Positions 29,238 through 37,584 are shown, numbered from the stretch's first letter. The stretch: DNA of 38,169 nucleotides from AP-16 sp036395835 (GCA_036395835.1 DASWCW010000313.1:1-38169); one strand, 5' to 3'. Numbers and translations are program-made. Notes: a model not told the origin generated them from the letters alone.

Positions 29238-29264
29238 CCCGGATGCAGCGTAGCGAAATCCGGG
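29238..29264 (+). repeat. Dispersed palindromic repeat (REP-like), second copy
   Basis: cccggat (29238-29244) pairs with atccggg (29258-29264). Reverse-complementing the copy at 10476-10502 gives nearly the same sequence, so the two copies are in opposite orientation. Next to it, ccccg and cgggg (29291-29306) form a smaller hairpin. Together with the terminator these fill the 162-bp gap between the amidohydrolase and the coiled-coil gene. Confidence 0.7.
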
Positions 29265-29331
29265 ATCGGCAGAGTCCTGCTGATCGAGGTCCCCGTTTTC
29301 GCGGGGCCGGCAGCCTTCGGCCGCCGCTACA

Positions 29332-29361
29332 AAAAAGGGCGCGTCGAGGCGCGCCCTTTTT
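29332..29361. terminator. Bidirectional terminator between convergent genes
   Basis: aaaaagggcgcg (29332-29343), loop tcgagg, cgcgcccttttt (29350-29361): a 12-bp stem with T and A runs on both sides. It serves the amidohydrolase on the plus strand and the coiled-coil gene on the minus strand. It is a diverged direct copy of the terminator at 26311-26340. Confidence 0.85.
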
Positions 29362-29379
29362 GTCTCGGTGTGATCGGCC

Positions 29380-32300
29380 CTACTCGAAGCGGCCGGCGGC
29401 GTGGGCGAGCATGGTGTAGACCTTGCCGGTCTCCGAGGTCAGATAGGTCCGCGCCACCACCGCGCCGCGATCGTCGCGCGAGACGTCCTCGAGCAGCCGC
29501 TCGAACTCGCCGATGTAGCGGTCGACCGTCTGCTTGAACTCGCGGTCGCCGCGATAGCGCTTGCGGATCTCGTCGAACGTCTTCTGCCCCTGCATCGTAT
29601 AGAGGCGCTTGGTGAAGACGTTGCGCTCGCCGCGCTTGTAGCGGTCCCAAAGCTCCGCGGCGGCGTCGTGATCGATCATCCGGGCGATGTCGACCGAGAG
29701 CGAATCCAGCGATTCGAGCGCATGGCGCGCCGGCCGGTCCTTTCCGCCGCCGTCCTCATCGCGCGAAGCGCGAGTCAACAGATCGCTCAGCCAGCCGTCG
29801 CGGCCATCGCGCCCGTTGCTGCGGCCCTCGGGCTGCGGCGGCGGTGCGGACGGGCCTTCCGGTCTGCGTGGCGCCGGAGCCGGCGGGGCCGCGCGCCCGC
29901 CGCCTACGACTTCGAGGCGCGCGGCGGGGCGATGCTCGCTGCGCGCGCCGCCCGCGACGAGCTCCTCGCGCACGCCGCGGCGCACCGGCTCCGCGGCGTC
30001 GACCGCCTGCGAATGGCGGGCGACGATGCGGTTGAGCTCGGCCAGCGCGTCGATCTGCTCGACGATCACTCGGCGCATCTGCGCGGTGCTCTCCGCGGTC
30101 TCCTGCGGCAGCTCGAGCACGCCGCGCCGCATCTCGGCGCGGGTCTTCTCCAGCTCGCGCGCGATTTCGCCGGCCATGCCCTTCATGTCGCGCACGATCT
30201 CGGCAAAACGCTCGCTTGCCTGGCGGAACAGAGCCTGCGTCTCGCCGGTCGCCTGCTCGTAAAGGCCGCGCAACGCCTCGCCGGTGCGTTGCCGCTCCTC
30301 CTCCGATGTCGAACGCACCAACTCGTACTGGCCGGTGATCGCGCGAGAACCCTCCGCGGTCGACTCGGCGATCACCTGCGCGATTTCCCGGGCGCGCCCC
30401 TCCGCGGCCTCGAAGGAATCCTTCAGCAGGGTGGCGAAGCGCATCAGCCGATGATCGAGCTCCTGGGCCTTGCCGTCGAGATGACCGACCAGCGTCTCCA
30501 TGGAATTGCGCCGCTCCGCCAGCACCTCCCCGGTGCGGCGATTGCTGGTTTCGATGAGCTCGGCCGCGGATGCCAGCGCCCGGCCGTGCCCGTCGAACTG
30601 CTCGGCGACTTCCGTGATCTCGCGCAGCACGTTGCTGGTGATGCCGTGGAACGACTTGATGTTGTCCTCCATCTTGGAGCTCGTCGCCCCGCTGCGGTCG
30701 GCCAATTGGTTCATCGTGGTCACGAACTCCTTGACCCGACCCGACAGCGTATTCTCGACCGCGCCGAGATTGGCGGTGGCGCCGCTGAGCACCTCCTGGA
30801 GCAGGATATTGGCCTCGCGCAACCGCTCGAACAGCGCCGTGGTGTCGTTGCGCAGCATGTTGTGGGTGTCCATCACCTCCGAGACGGCGGCGGCGGTGGT
30901 CTGCTGCGACTGCTCGGTCGCGGTCTTGGCGCTGACCTGCAAACTTTCCAGCGAGCGGGTGACCGAGGTCGACGCGGTCGAGGCCGCGTCGTTGATGATG
31001 CGGGCGATGTCCTGGCTGTTGTCCAGCATCGTCCTGGTGAACGACAGGCCCTTGGCCTCGATCGACTGCACCGCCTCCTTGGTGATGCGGTCGACGTCGG
31101 TCGCAAATTGCTGGCCGCGGCCGCCGAACGCGACCAGGAAATTGGCGCTCTTTTCGTCGAGGATCCGCGCCAGCTCCGCGGTGCGCTGGTTGATGCTGGC
31201 GTTGAGCTCCTCGGCCTTGCCCGCCATGCTCCGCACGACTTCGGCGCTGACCCCCAGCAGCGTGCGCTCGACCTCGCCGGCGTTCTGCTTGAGCACGTTG
31301 CCGGTCCCCGAGGAGACCGCAGCGAGCCGAGTCTCGACATCATCGACCTGCTGCTTGAGCGCCGCGGTCGAGCTTTGGGACACCGCGGTCAAGCGCTGCT
31401 CGACTTCGTCAGCCTGATCCTTGAGGACTTGTGCGCTCGAGCGCACGGTCTCGACCGTCGAGGACACCAATAGGGCGAGCGCCTGTTCGGCTTCCCCGGT
31501 GTTGGTCTTGATCGCGTGGCTGAGCTGCTCGAAGCGCGACGTCATGGTGTTGGAGACGGCCTGGCCGCGCACTTCGATCTGGCTCGCCACGGTCTCGACG
31601 CGGCCCACCAGCAGTTCCTCGAACCGGCCGATGCGGGCATCGAGATTGCCGGCGACCTCCATCGCGCGCATGCCGAGCGTCTTGTCGATCTCGTCGGTCT
31701 TGGCGGCAAGCGCCTCGGCAACCTTGGTGCCGCGGGCGTTGATGGTGGCCGCGATGTCGCCGATCCGCTGCTCCAGCGCGCCGACGACTTCCTTGCCGCC
31801 CTCCGCCAGCGTCTTGGCGATATCGAGCACGCGATTGCCGAGCGCCTGGTTGAGCGTCTGCGTGCGCGTATCGAGCGCCTCCTGAACGCGCACGATGCGC
31901 TGATCGAGTCCGGAGGTGAACTCGTTTGCCCGGGTGGTGACGCGGTCCTCGAACGTCTCGATGTGGGATCGCATCTGCTCGGTGAGCCCGGTCGAATGCT
32001 GGCCGAGGCGTCCCACCAGCTCGTCGCCGCGGTCGGCGAAATTCTCGACGTTCGAGCGCATCTTTTCGGTGAGCTCGGCGGAATTATAGCCGAGCCGCTC
32101 CACCAGCTCGCCGCCGTAGACCTTCACGGTGCGATCGAACTCCGTGAGGTGCTGCGTGATGAGCTCGCCCAGCGCGCCGCTGTCCTGCGAGATCTTCTGC
32201 GCGAGCTCCGAGCCGCCACGGGTGAACACGTCCTCGAACGACTGCAGGCGCGACGTGAGCAGCTCCTTGATGGCGTCGCCTTTGACGTTGATCGTCGAGG

Positions 32301-33777
32301 CCAGCGTGTCGGCCGTCTCGCGGAACGTTTCGGTGACGGTGGCGCTGCGCGCCACGATCGCTTCGGTCACCCGCGATCCGGTCTCGTCGAGCTTGGAAAC
32401 CACGTCGCTGCCGCGCAAGGTGAGATCGAGAACGAGCGATTCTCCCGTCGCCTTGAGCGTGTTGTTCACGTCCTCCGCGCGGGTGGCGATGCTCTCGGCG
32501 ATGCGGCCGCCGGTCTCGATCAGCGAGTCGGTGATTTCCTGGGCCTTCTCGGCGATGCCCGCGGTGAGCCCGGTCGTGCGATGCGTGAAGCCGTCCGCGA
32601 CCTGGTCGAGCCGCGAGGACAACAGGTTCGACAGTTTGGTGGCGAGTTCGCCGAACTCGTCGCTGATGTGATCGGTCTTGACCTGGATGCTCGAGGTCAG
32701 GCGCTCGGTGGCGCTTTCGAGCGTGCGGGTCGCCTCGGTGCTGGTGTTGCTGAGCTGTTCGAGGAGGTCGCCGCCGCGCTCGCCGATGGCGTCGATCATG
32801 GAATCGCCGGCGCGCCCGAGCGCCAGCGTGATGTGCTCGCCCTTCTCGGCGAGCGAGCGCGTGATCCGCTGCGCCGCGTCGGTGACGCTGGCGGCGACCA
32901 GCTCGCTGACCGAGGCGATGTCCTGGGTGAGCCCGATGTGGACCCCGGAAATCGCGCTGCGCACCTGCTCGGCCTGCGTGACCATGGTGTCGCGCTGGTT
33001 GGCCAGATCCTCGATCAGGCCGCGAATGCGCAGCTCGTTGTCGTTGTAGGCGCGCTCGAGCGCGGCGACCTCATTGTGGACCAGCGCTTCGAGCTCCGCG
33101 GCGCGCGCGAGCGCCCGCTCCACGCCGTCGCCCATGGCGGCGACTTCCCGGCGGATGGCCTGGCCGACGCTGACGATCGACTCCTTGGCGATGGTCTCGG
33201 GCTCGGCGAACCGCACCGCCGCATCGGTCATGGAGCGGCCGATGAGGCGCAGCTCCTGGGCGCGGCTGACGAGATGCGCGAGCAGGAACAGGAACGCGAC
33301 CGGCATGAACAGCACGGCCGCAAAACCGTAGAGCTGCAGGGCGATGCCGTTCTCGCCGACCAGCTGAATGGGCTCGGCCCCGAGCTGCGCCATGCCGAGC
33401 ACGATGCCGGCCGCGATCCAGCCGAGCGCCAGCAGTGCGGCGATCACATAGGGTCGGCGCGACGGGCGGCGCTGCAGGGTCTGGAGCATCCGCCCGACGG
33501 ACTGGCGGTCGTCGTTGGCGGCGGGGGGCTGCGGTTCCTCCGCGGCATCCGGCTCGGCTACCGGCGGCTCGCCGAAAAAGACTTCCTGGTCTCTCGCCGT
33601 ATCGCGGCGCGAGCGCCGGCGGCCTTCGCGGATCCGGTCGGCCGGGTCGGTCCCGCCGAGCACCGGCGGCTGCTCGGGCGGAGCCGAAGGCTGGCCGTCG
33701 TTGAGACTGAGCGCATCTTGGATCGCCGACAGCGCCGCCTCGGTCGGATCCTGCATTTTCCTTGGAGCGTTTGCCAT
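29380..33777 (-). CDS. Large membrane-anchored coiled-coil protein, GPR/RgsE-like
   Basis: A 1,465-residue protein. A Pro/Glu-rich cytoplasmic N-terminus (to about 108) leads to two membrane helices (about 109-131 and 147-170), then some 1,100 residues of long helices made of degenerate apolipoprotein-like repeats (patterns such as VGRLGQHSTGLTEQMRSHIE and VEQRLTAVSQSS recur). A Pro-rich linker precedes a compact C-terminal domain (YKRGERNVFTKRLYTMQGQK...YTMLAHAAGRFE). This architecture matches the Rhizobiales growth pole ring protein (GPR in Agrobacterium, RgsE in Sinorhizobium), which organises unipolar cell-wall growth, but is shorter than the ~2,100-residue Agrobacterium protein. ATG 33777 (MANAPRK) is preferred; a GTG at 33828 is possible. 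A polar-growth role is inferred from architecture. Confidence 0.8.
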   Translation of the reverse strand: MANAPRKMQDPTEAALSAIQDALSLNDGQPSAPPEQPPVLGGTDPADRIREGRRRSRRDTARDQEVFFGEPPVAEPDAAEEPQPPAANDDRQSVGRMLQTLQRRPSRRPYVIAALLALGWIAAGIVLGMAQLGAEPIQLVGENGIALQLYGFAAVLFMPVAFLFLLAHLVSRAQELRLIGRSMTDAAVRFAEPETIAKESIVSVGQAIRREVAAMGDGVERALARAAELEALVHNEVAALERAYNDNELRIRGLIEDLANQRDTMVTQAEQVRSAISGVHIGLTQDIASVSELVAASVTDAAQRITRSLAEKGEHITLALGRAGDSMIDAIGERGGDLLEQLSNTSTEATRTLESATERLTSSIQVKTDHISDEFGELATKLSNLLSSRLDQVADGFTHRTTGLTAGIAEKAQEITDSLIETGGRIAESIATRAEDVNNTLKATGESLVLDLTLRGSDVVSKLDETGSRVTEAIVARSATVTETFRETADTLASTINVKGDAIKELLTSRLQSFEDVFTRGGSELAQKISQDSGALGELITQHLTEFDRTVKVYGGELVERLGYNSAELTEKMRSNVENFADRGDELVGRLGQHSTGLTEQMRSHIETFEDRVTTRANEFTSGLDQRIVRVQEALDTRTQTLNQALGNRVLDIAKTLAEGGKEVVGALEQRIGDIAATINARGTKVAEALAAKTDEIDKTLGMRAMEVAGNLDARIGRFEELLVGRVETVASQIEVRGQAVSNTMTSRFEQLSHAIKTNTGEAEQALALLVSSTVETVRSSAQVLKDQADEVEQRLTAVSQSSTAALKQQVDDVETRLAAVSSGTGNVLKQNAGEVERTLLGVSAEVVRSMAGKAEELNASINQRTAELARILDEKSANFLVAFGGRGQQFATDVDRITKEAVQSIEAKGLSFTRTMLDNSQDIARIINDAASTASTSVTRSLESLQVSAKTATEQSQQTTAAAVSEVMDTHNMLRNDTTALFERLREANILLQEVLSGATANLGAVENTLSGRVKEFVTTMNQLADRSGATSSKMEDNIKSFHGITSNVLREITEVAEQFDGHGRALASAAELIETSNRRTGEVLAERRNSMETLVGHLDGKAQELDHRLMRFATLLKDSFEAAEGRAREIAQVIAESTAEGSRAITGQYELVRSTSEEERQRTGEALRGLYEQATGETQALFRQASERFAEIVRDMKGMAGEIARELEKTRAEMRRGVLELPQETAESTAQMRRVIVEQIDALAELNRIVARHSQAVDAAEPVRRGVREELVAGGARSEHRPAARLEVVGGGRAAPPAPAPRRPEGPSAPPPQPEGRSNGRDGRDGWLSDLLTRASRDEDGGGKDRPARHALESLDSLSVDIARMIDHDAAAELWDRYKRGERNVFTKRLYTMQGQKTFDEIRKRYRGDREFKQTVDRYIGEFERLLEDVSRDDRGAVVARTYLTSETGKVYTMLAHAAGRFE

Positions 33778-34266
33778 GATGTTCGTCCGCGTCCCCGTAC
33801 TGTTCCCACCCATCACCGCGGCAAGCACGCCTGACGGCGGCTCCGCCTTCGGTGATCACTCCCACCCGTACACGAGCCGGTGTGTCCCCACGCCGGCGCG
33901 GCCGATCGGCCACCCTATCGGCCTCATGGATCGAATGAAACCGTCTCGGTAACGGCCCCTTAATCATTGTTGACAGGGAGGACCGACGGCTCCTCCGGTA
34001 GAGGTGCTATGGTATGGATAACGCTCCCAGCCCTCGCCCGATAGCGGGGCCATATCGCACGATCTAGGCGGCGAAAGGGCGGCCGCCCGAATCTTCTTTT
34101 GGCTGTGGATTGGCGCGCGACTGCCGACCGGCGGTTAGATTTTGTTAACCAATGTCATGGTTGGCTTATGCGCAAGCAGGGTTCGCGGGCCATGCATTTA
34201 CCTGGATTTCGCCGCCGGCGGGCCATGCTCGACATCTAGGCAGCCAGCAGTGGGGAGTGGGCAGGC
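33778..34266. other. 489-bp intergenic region between divergent genes
   Basis: It separates the coiled-coil gene (minus) from the Hpt gene (plus). No convincing coding frame is seen. It is somewhat richer in A and T than the genes around it, with TTAATCATTGTTGACA near 33,960 and TTAGATTTTGTTAACC at 34135-34150, so it should contain promoters for both genes. A TTGACA box at about 33,970 has no well-spaced -10 partner that I can point to. Confidence 0.5.
34135..34151 (+). promoter_or_regulatory. Possible CtrA-type binding site upstream of the Hpt gene
   Basis: TTAG, six bases, then TTAACCA resembles the alphaproteobacterial CtrA box (TTAA-N7-TTAA, half-site TTAACCAT), though the first half and the spacing are imperfect. 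It lies about 115 bp before the Hpt ATG, between two genes with plausible cell-cycle links. Confidence 0.25.
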
Positions 34267-34653
34267 ATGGGACTCTCGGCATTGATCAACGATGGCACTT
34301 CGATCTCGCCGCCCGTTTCGGGCGAACGCCCGATCGACCTCGTGCACCTCGCCCGGATGACGCTCGGGGATCGGGCGCTCGAGCGCGAGGTGCTGCAATT
34401 GTTCGATCGCCAAGCCGGCATGCTGGTCGTGCGCATGCAGCAGGGGGCGCGCGCCGGCGTCTGCGCGGCGGCACATACGCTCAAGGGCTCGGCGCGCGGG
34501 ATCGGCGCCTGGCGCGTCGCGCGTGCCGCCGAAGCGGTCGAGCTCGCCGCGGGAAGCGCGGCCCAGCTCGAGCTCGAAGCGGCGATCGCACGACTAGGCG
34601 CCGCCGCGGCGGAAACCCGCGCCCTGATCGCCGACTTGCTCCAGCCGAACTAG
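34267..34653 (+). CDS. Histidine phosphotransfer (Hpt) domain protein
   Basis: A 128-residue stand-alone Hpt protein. The phosphorylated histidine is His70 in AAAHTLKGSARGIGAWRVA, the conserved Hpt helix; helices before (LARMTLGDRALEREVLQLFDRQAGMLVVRM) and after (LELEAAIARLGAAAAETRALIADLL) complete the four-helix bundle. It would shuttle phosphate between a hybrid kinase and a response regulator. No kinase or regulator gene is adjacent. It is not ChpT, which is larger and dimeric. A GGGGAGTGGGCAGGC stretch precedes ATG 34267. Confidence 0.88.
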   Translation: MGLSALINDGTSISPPVSGERPIDLVHLARMTLGDRALEREVLQLFDRQAGMLVVRMQQGARAGVCAAAHTLKGSARGIGAWRVARAAEAVELAAGSAAQLELEAAIARLGAAAAETRALIADLLQPN

Positions 34654-34671
34654 CCGGCCGGGCAGCCGGGC

Positions 34672-34699
34672 TTGCACTCGCGCGTTTGCTCCCTATAAA
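34672..34699 (+). promoter_or_regulatory. Sigma-70-type promoter for the ferredoxin gene
   Basis: TTGCAC (34672-34677) and TATAAA (34694-34699) with a 16-base spacer, just after the Hpt stop codon. Transcription would start near 34,706, giving a ~170-base leader before the ferredoxin ATG. The leader (34,700-34,876) shows no recognisable riboswitch or small gene. Confidence 0.5.
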
Positions 34700-34876
34700 A
34701 GCCCCGACAGGATTGGCTTGCCGGCATGGGCGAGCCGATCCTGCAGCATTTCGCAAAACGTCATCCGCGATGACGGCCAAGCCCTAGACCGAAGCCCTGG
34801 ATCGAAACCGCGATTATTCGAGCTCGGCGTTCTCTTTCAGCTGGACCCGGCCTGATCGCCCATTGCAACCATTCTC

Positions 34877-35197
34877 ATGGTGAAAATCACCTACATCGAT
34901 TCCGGCGGCACTTCCCGGACCGTCGAAGGCGAAGTCGGCTCGACCGTCATGGAGACGGCGATCAAGAACAGCGTGCCGGAGATCGAGGCCGAATGCGGCG
35001 GCGCCTGCGCGTGCTCGACCTGTCACGTCTACGTCGACGAAGGCTGGAAGCAGAAGACCGGCGAGCCCTCGCCGATGGAGGAGGACATGCTCGATTTCGC
35101 CTTCGACGTGAAGCCGAACTCGCGCCTGTCCTGCCAGATCAAGGTGAGCGAGGACCTCGAAGGCCTGGTAGTGAGGACGCCGGAGCGGCAAGCGTGA
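34877..35197 (+). CDS. [2Fe-2S] ferredoxin, adrenodoxin type
   Basis: A 106-residue soluble electron carrier. The cluster ligands follow the adrenodoxin/vertebrate-type pattern C-x5-C-x2-C...C: Cys40, Cys46 and Cys49 in AECGGACACSTCHVYV, and Cys86 in NSRLSCQI. Further family marks are the ITYIDSGG start and EEDMLDFAFDVKPNSRLSCQIKVSEDLEGL. Such ferredoxins feed electrons to P450s, oxygenases, or Fe-S cluster assembly. The ferredoxin reductase gene begins 108 bp downstream and is its probable electron donor. No clear ribosome-binding site precedes ATG 34877. Confidence 0.94.
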   Translation: MVKITYIDSGGTSRTVEGEVGSTVMETAIKNSVPEIEAECGGACACSTCHVYVDEGWKQKTGEPSPMEEDMLDFAFDVKPNSRLSCQIKVSEDLEGLVVRTPERQA

Positions 35198-35305
35198 TCA
35201 GCGTCCGGCGTTCTGGCCGGCCGCGCGCGCCGGCTCGCTTTCATCGTGGCCAACGGCGTTCGCCGCGCGGCGGATCCCCGCGTTCGGCCGATGCGGTGGC
35301 AAAGC

Positions 35306-36337
35306 ATGGCTGAGGCGATCAAGACCGACGTGTTCATCATCGGCGCGGGCCCGATCGGCCTGTTCGCGGTGTTCGAGCTCGGCCTGCTCGACATGAAGGC
35401 GCATCTCGTCGACATCCTCGACAAGATCGGCGGGCAATGCGCCGAGCTTTATCCGGAAAAGCCGATCTACGACATTCCGGGCATCCCCTATGTCACCGGC
35501 CAGGGGCTGGTCGAAGCGCTGATGGCGCAGATCAAGCCGTTCGGTCCGGCGTTCCACCTCGGCGAGATGGTGGAGACGATCGAGCGCATCGGCGACCCGC
35601 TGTTCCGCATCCGCACCGACCGCGGCAATGTGTTCGAGGCGAAGGTCGTGGTCATCGCCGCGGGCGGCGGCTCGTTCCAGCCGAAGAAGCCGCCGATCCC
35701 GGGCATCGAGCCCTACGAAGGCCGCTCGGTGTTCTACGCGGTGCGGCGGATGGAGGAGTTTCGCGGAAAGGACCTTCTGATCGTGGGCGGCGGGGATTCC
35801 GCGCTCGACTGGACGCTCAACCTCGCGCCGATCGCCAAACGCCTCACCCTGTTGCACCGGCGCGACGCATTCCGCGCGGCGCCCGACAGCGTCAACAAGA
35901 TGCACGCGCTCGTCGACGAGGGAAAGATCGACCTGTTGCTCGGCCAGGTCACGGCGCTCGAAGGCAGCGATGGCGCGCTCTCGGGCGCGGTGATCAAGCG
36001 CGCCGACGGCTCCAGCGTGACGCTGGCCTGCGAGCGGATGCTGCCGTTCTTCGGGCTGACCATGAAGCTCGGACCGGTGGCGCAATGGGGCATCGAGCTG
36101 CGCGACGGCGCGCTCATCCCGGTCGACACCGAAAGCTTCGAGACCAACCAGCCCGGGATCTTCGCCGTCGGCGACATCAATTGGTACCCGGGGAAGATCA
36201 AGCTCATCCTGTGCGGCTTCCACGAGGCGGCGTTGATGGCGCAAAAGGCCTATCATTACGTGTTCCCGGACAAGAAGCTGGTGTTCCAGTACACGACCTC
36301 CTCGACCAGCCTGCAGAGGAAGCTCGGCGTGAGCTGA
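35306..36337 (+). CDS. Ferredoxin-NADP+ reductase, thioredoxin-reductase-like type
   Basis: A 343-residue FAD/NADPH flavoprotein. FAD-binding FIIGAGPIGLFAVFELG at the start, GGQCAELYPEKPIYDIPG, the NADPH site LLIVGGGDSALDW and the second FAD motif GIFAVGDINWYPGKIKLILCGFHEAALMA are seen. The redox-active CxxC of thioredoxin reductase is missing, and the C-terminal YTTSSTSLQRKLGV extension is that of ferredoxin-NADP+ reductases of the YumC/Rhodopseudomonas type. ATG 35306 (MAEAIKTD) was preferred over in-frame ATG 35291 and an earlier start, because similarity begins there. It lies 108 bp after the ferredoxin, which it likely reduces. Confidence 0.93.
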   Translation: MAEAIKTDVFIIGAGPIGLFAVFELGLLDMKAHLVDILDKIGGQCAELYPEKPIYDIPGIPYVTGQGLVEALMAQIKPFGPAFHLGEMVETIERIGDPLFRIRTDRGNVFEAKVVVIAAGGGSFQPKKPPIPGIEPYEGRSVFYAVRRMEEFRGKDLLIVGGGDSALDWTLNLAPIAKRLTLLHRRDAFRAAPDSVNKMHALVDEGKIDLLLGQVTALEGSDGALSGAVIKRADGSSVTLACERMLPFFGLTMKLGPVAQWGIELRDGALIPVDTESFETNQPGIFAVGDINWYPGKIKLILCGFHEAALMAQKAYHYVFPDKKLVFQYTTSSTSLQRKLGVS

Positions 36338-36355
36338 TAGGGGGACGCGCCTTGT

Positions 36356-36400
36356 CGTCATGGCCGGGCTTGTCCCGACCACCCGGCCATCCACGTCTTT
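36356..36400 (+). repeat. Rhizobiales-type dispersed repeat after the reductase gene
   Basis: tggccggg (36361-36368) pairs with cccggcca (36382-36389), within gtcatggccgggcttgtccc followed by ccatccacgtcttt. I recognise this string as a common intergenic repeat in Bradyrhizobium-like genomes (from memory, not searched). It fills the 83-bp gap and may also act as terminator. Confidence 0.6.
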
Positions 36401-36420
36401 ATTTGGAATGCCGTGCGGCC

Positions 36421-36664
36421 ATGCGAGAAATCCGGTTGAAAGATGCCAGGGCGGCGTTCTCATCCGTGGTCGACGAGGCGGCGCACGGAAGACCTTCGAT
36501 CATTACGCGACACGGTAAGCCGCAGGCAGTTGTTGTTGGCATCAACGAATGGGAGCGCCTCGCTCGCGTTCCTTCGTTTGGGCGGCTGCTGATGTCCGCG
36601 CCTCTGTCGCGAGGCGACTTGCCGAAAACGGAATCGCACACCAACGCGTCGCATCAAGCTTTGA
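36421..36664 (+). pseudogene. Phd/YefM-type antitoxin with frameshift, no toxin
   Basis: The first 69 residues (MREIRLKDARAAFSSVVDEA, HGRPSIITRHGKPQAVVVGINEWERL, PSFGRLLMSAPLSRGDLPK) are a typical Phd/YefM antitoxin, a DNA-binding repressor that neutralises a toxin. At the A4 run 36625-36628 the frame seems to carry one extra base. With one A removed it would continue RNRTPTRRIKL-stop, ending at 36664 (80 residues), a normal ending for this family; as written it runs on to 36777 inside the opposite-strand hydrolase. The stop TGA overlaps an ATG (TGATG), where a VapC/PIN or similar toxin gene usually begins, but what follows (MQVKLHHFPTS) is not a toxin. This appears to be half of a lost toxin-antitoxin unit. 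Confidence 0.72.
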
Positions 36665-36680
36665 TGCAGGTAAAACTCCA

Positions 36681-37584
36681 TCATTTCCCCACCAGCTCGA
36701 GCACGGCGTCGGCAAACATCCGCGGCTCCTCCTGCGGCAGATTGTGGCCGGCGCGCGGGATCAGCCGGCGCTGGTAGGAGTCCGGTGAAGAATTTCTCGT
36801 GCGCCGCGGATTGCTCGGGCGGCGTGACGCCGTCGGCCTCGCCATGCAGCACGATGGTCGGCACGCCGATCGCGGGCTTTTGCGCGAGCCGCTGCTCGAT
36901 CGGCTCCAGCGCCGGATCGCCCGCCGCGTAGCCGTAGCGGTGGCGGTAGGATTGGATCGCCACGTCGACGAAATCCGGGTTGTCGAAGGATTTCGCCGTG
37001 CGCTCGAACGTCGCCTCGTCGAACCGCCAGTTCGGCGACCACAGCCGCCACAGCAGACGGGCGAGCGCGCGGCGGTTTTTTTCGAGCCCGGCGCGGCCGC
37101 GCTCTGTGCAAAAATAATACTGGTACCAGTATCGATGCTCCTGCTCCGGCGGCAGCGGCGCGGTCGATGCGGCGATGTCCTGGATGTTGTAGCCGCTCTC
37201 CGACACCAGGCATCGCGCGCGCTCCGGCCACAGCGCCGCGACGATGCAGGCCGCGCGGCCGCCCCAGTCGTAGCCGGCAAGCGCCGCATTCTCGAGCCCG
37301 AGTGCGTCCATGAACTCCTTGAGATCGTTGCCGAGCGCCGCCTGCTGGCCGGACCGCGGCGTCTCGGCTGAAAGGAATTTCGTCGGCCCGTAGCCGCGCA
37401 GATAGGGCACGAGCGTGCGGCAGCCCGCCGCGACGATGAGCGGCACGACGTCATCATAGGACCGCGGATCGTACGGGAAGCCGTGCAGCAAGACGACCGG
37501 AACGCCGTCCGCGTGCCCGCTCTCCTCGTATGCGATCTCCAGCGTGGGAGTGCGGAGGCGGCGGAGATTGGCCGAATTTGTCAT
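36681..37584 (-). pseudogene. Alpha/beta hydrolase interrupted by a frameshift
   Basis: An epoxide hydrolase/dehalogenase-like alpha/beta hydrolase of about 300 residues. The frame from ATG 37584 (GAGG ribosome-binding site) contains the oxyanion region VLLHGFPYDP (33-40) and the nucleophile Asp106 in GYDWGG. Near 36,780 (after EKFFTG) the frame shifts by one base: the natural ending SYQRRLIPRAGHNLPQEEPRMFADAVLELVGK, with the catalytic His in AGHN, continues in another frame to the stop at 36681. The total, 904 bp, is one base over a multiple of three. Without correction the protein reads on to 36460, loses its catalytic His and should be inactive. Either a pseudogene or a sequencing error. 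Confidence 0.82.

Noticed and set aside
26311..29361. Composite transposon or genomic island with integrase
   Set aside because: No transposase, integrase or target-site duplication is visible; only the duplicated gene end and terminator support an insertion.
29380..33777. CRISPR-like or tandem DNA repeats in the long gene
   Set aside because: The repetition is at protein level, degenerate and in phase with codons, as in coiled-coil proteins, with no constant repeat and spacer pattern.
29401..33834. Long plus-strand open frames opposite the coiled-coil gene
   Set aside because: They arise from the strong codon bias of the repeats on the minus strand; no domain, signal or ribosome-binding site supports them.
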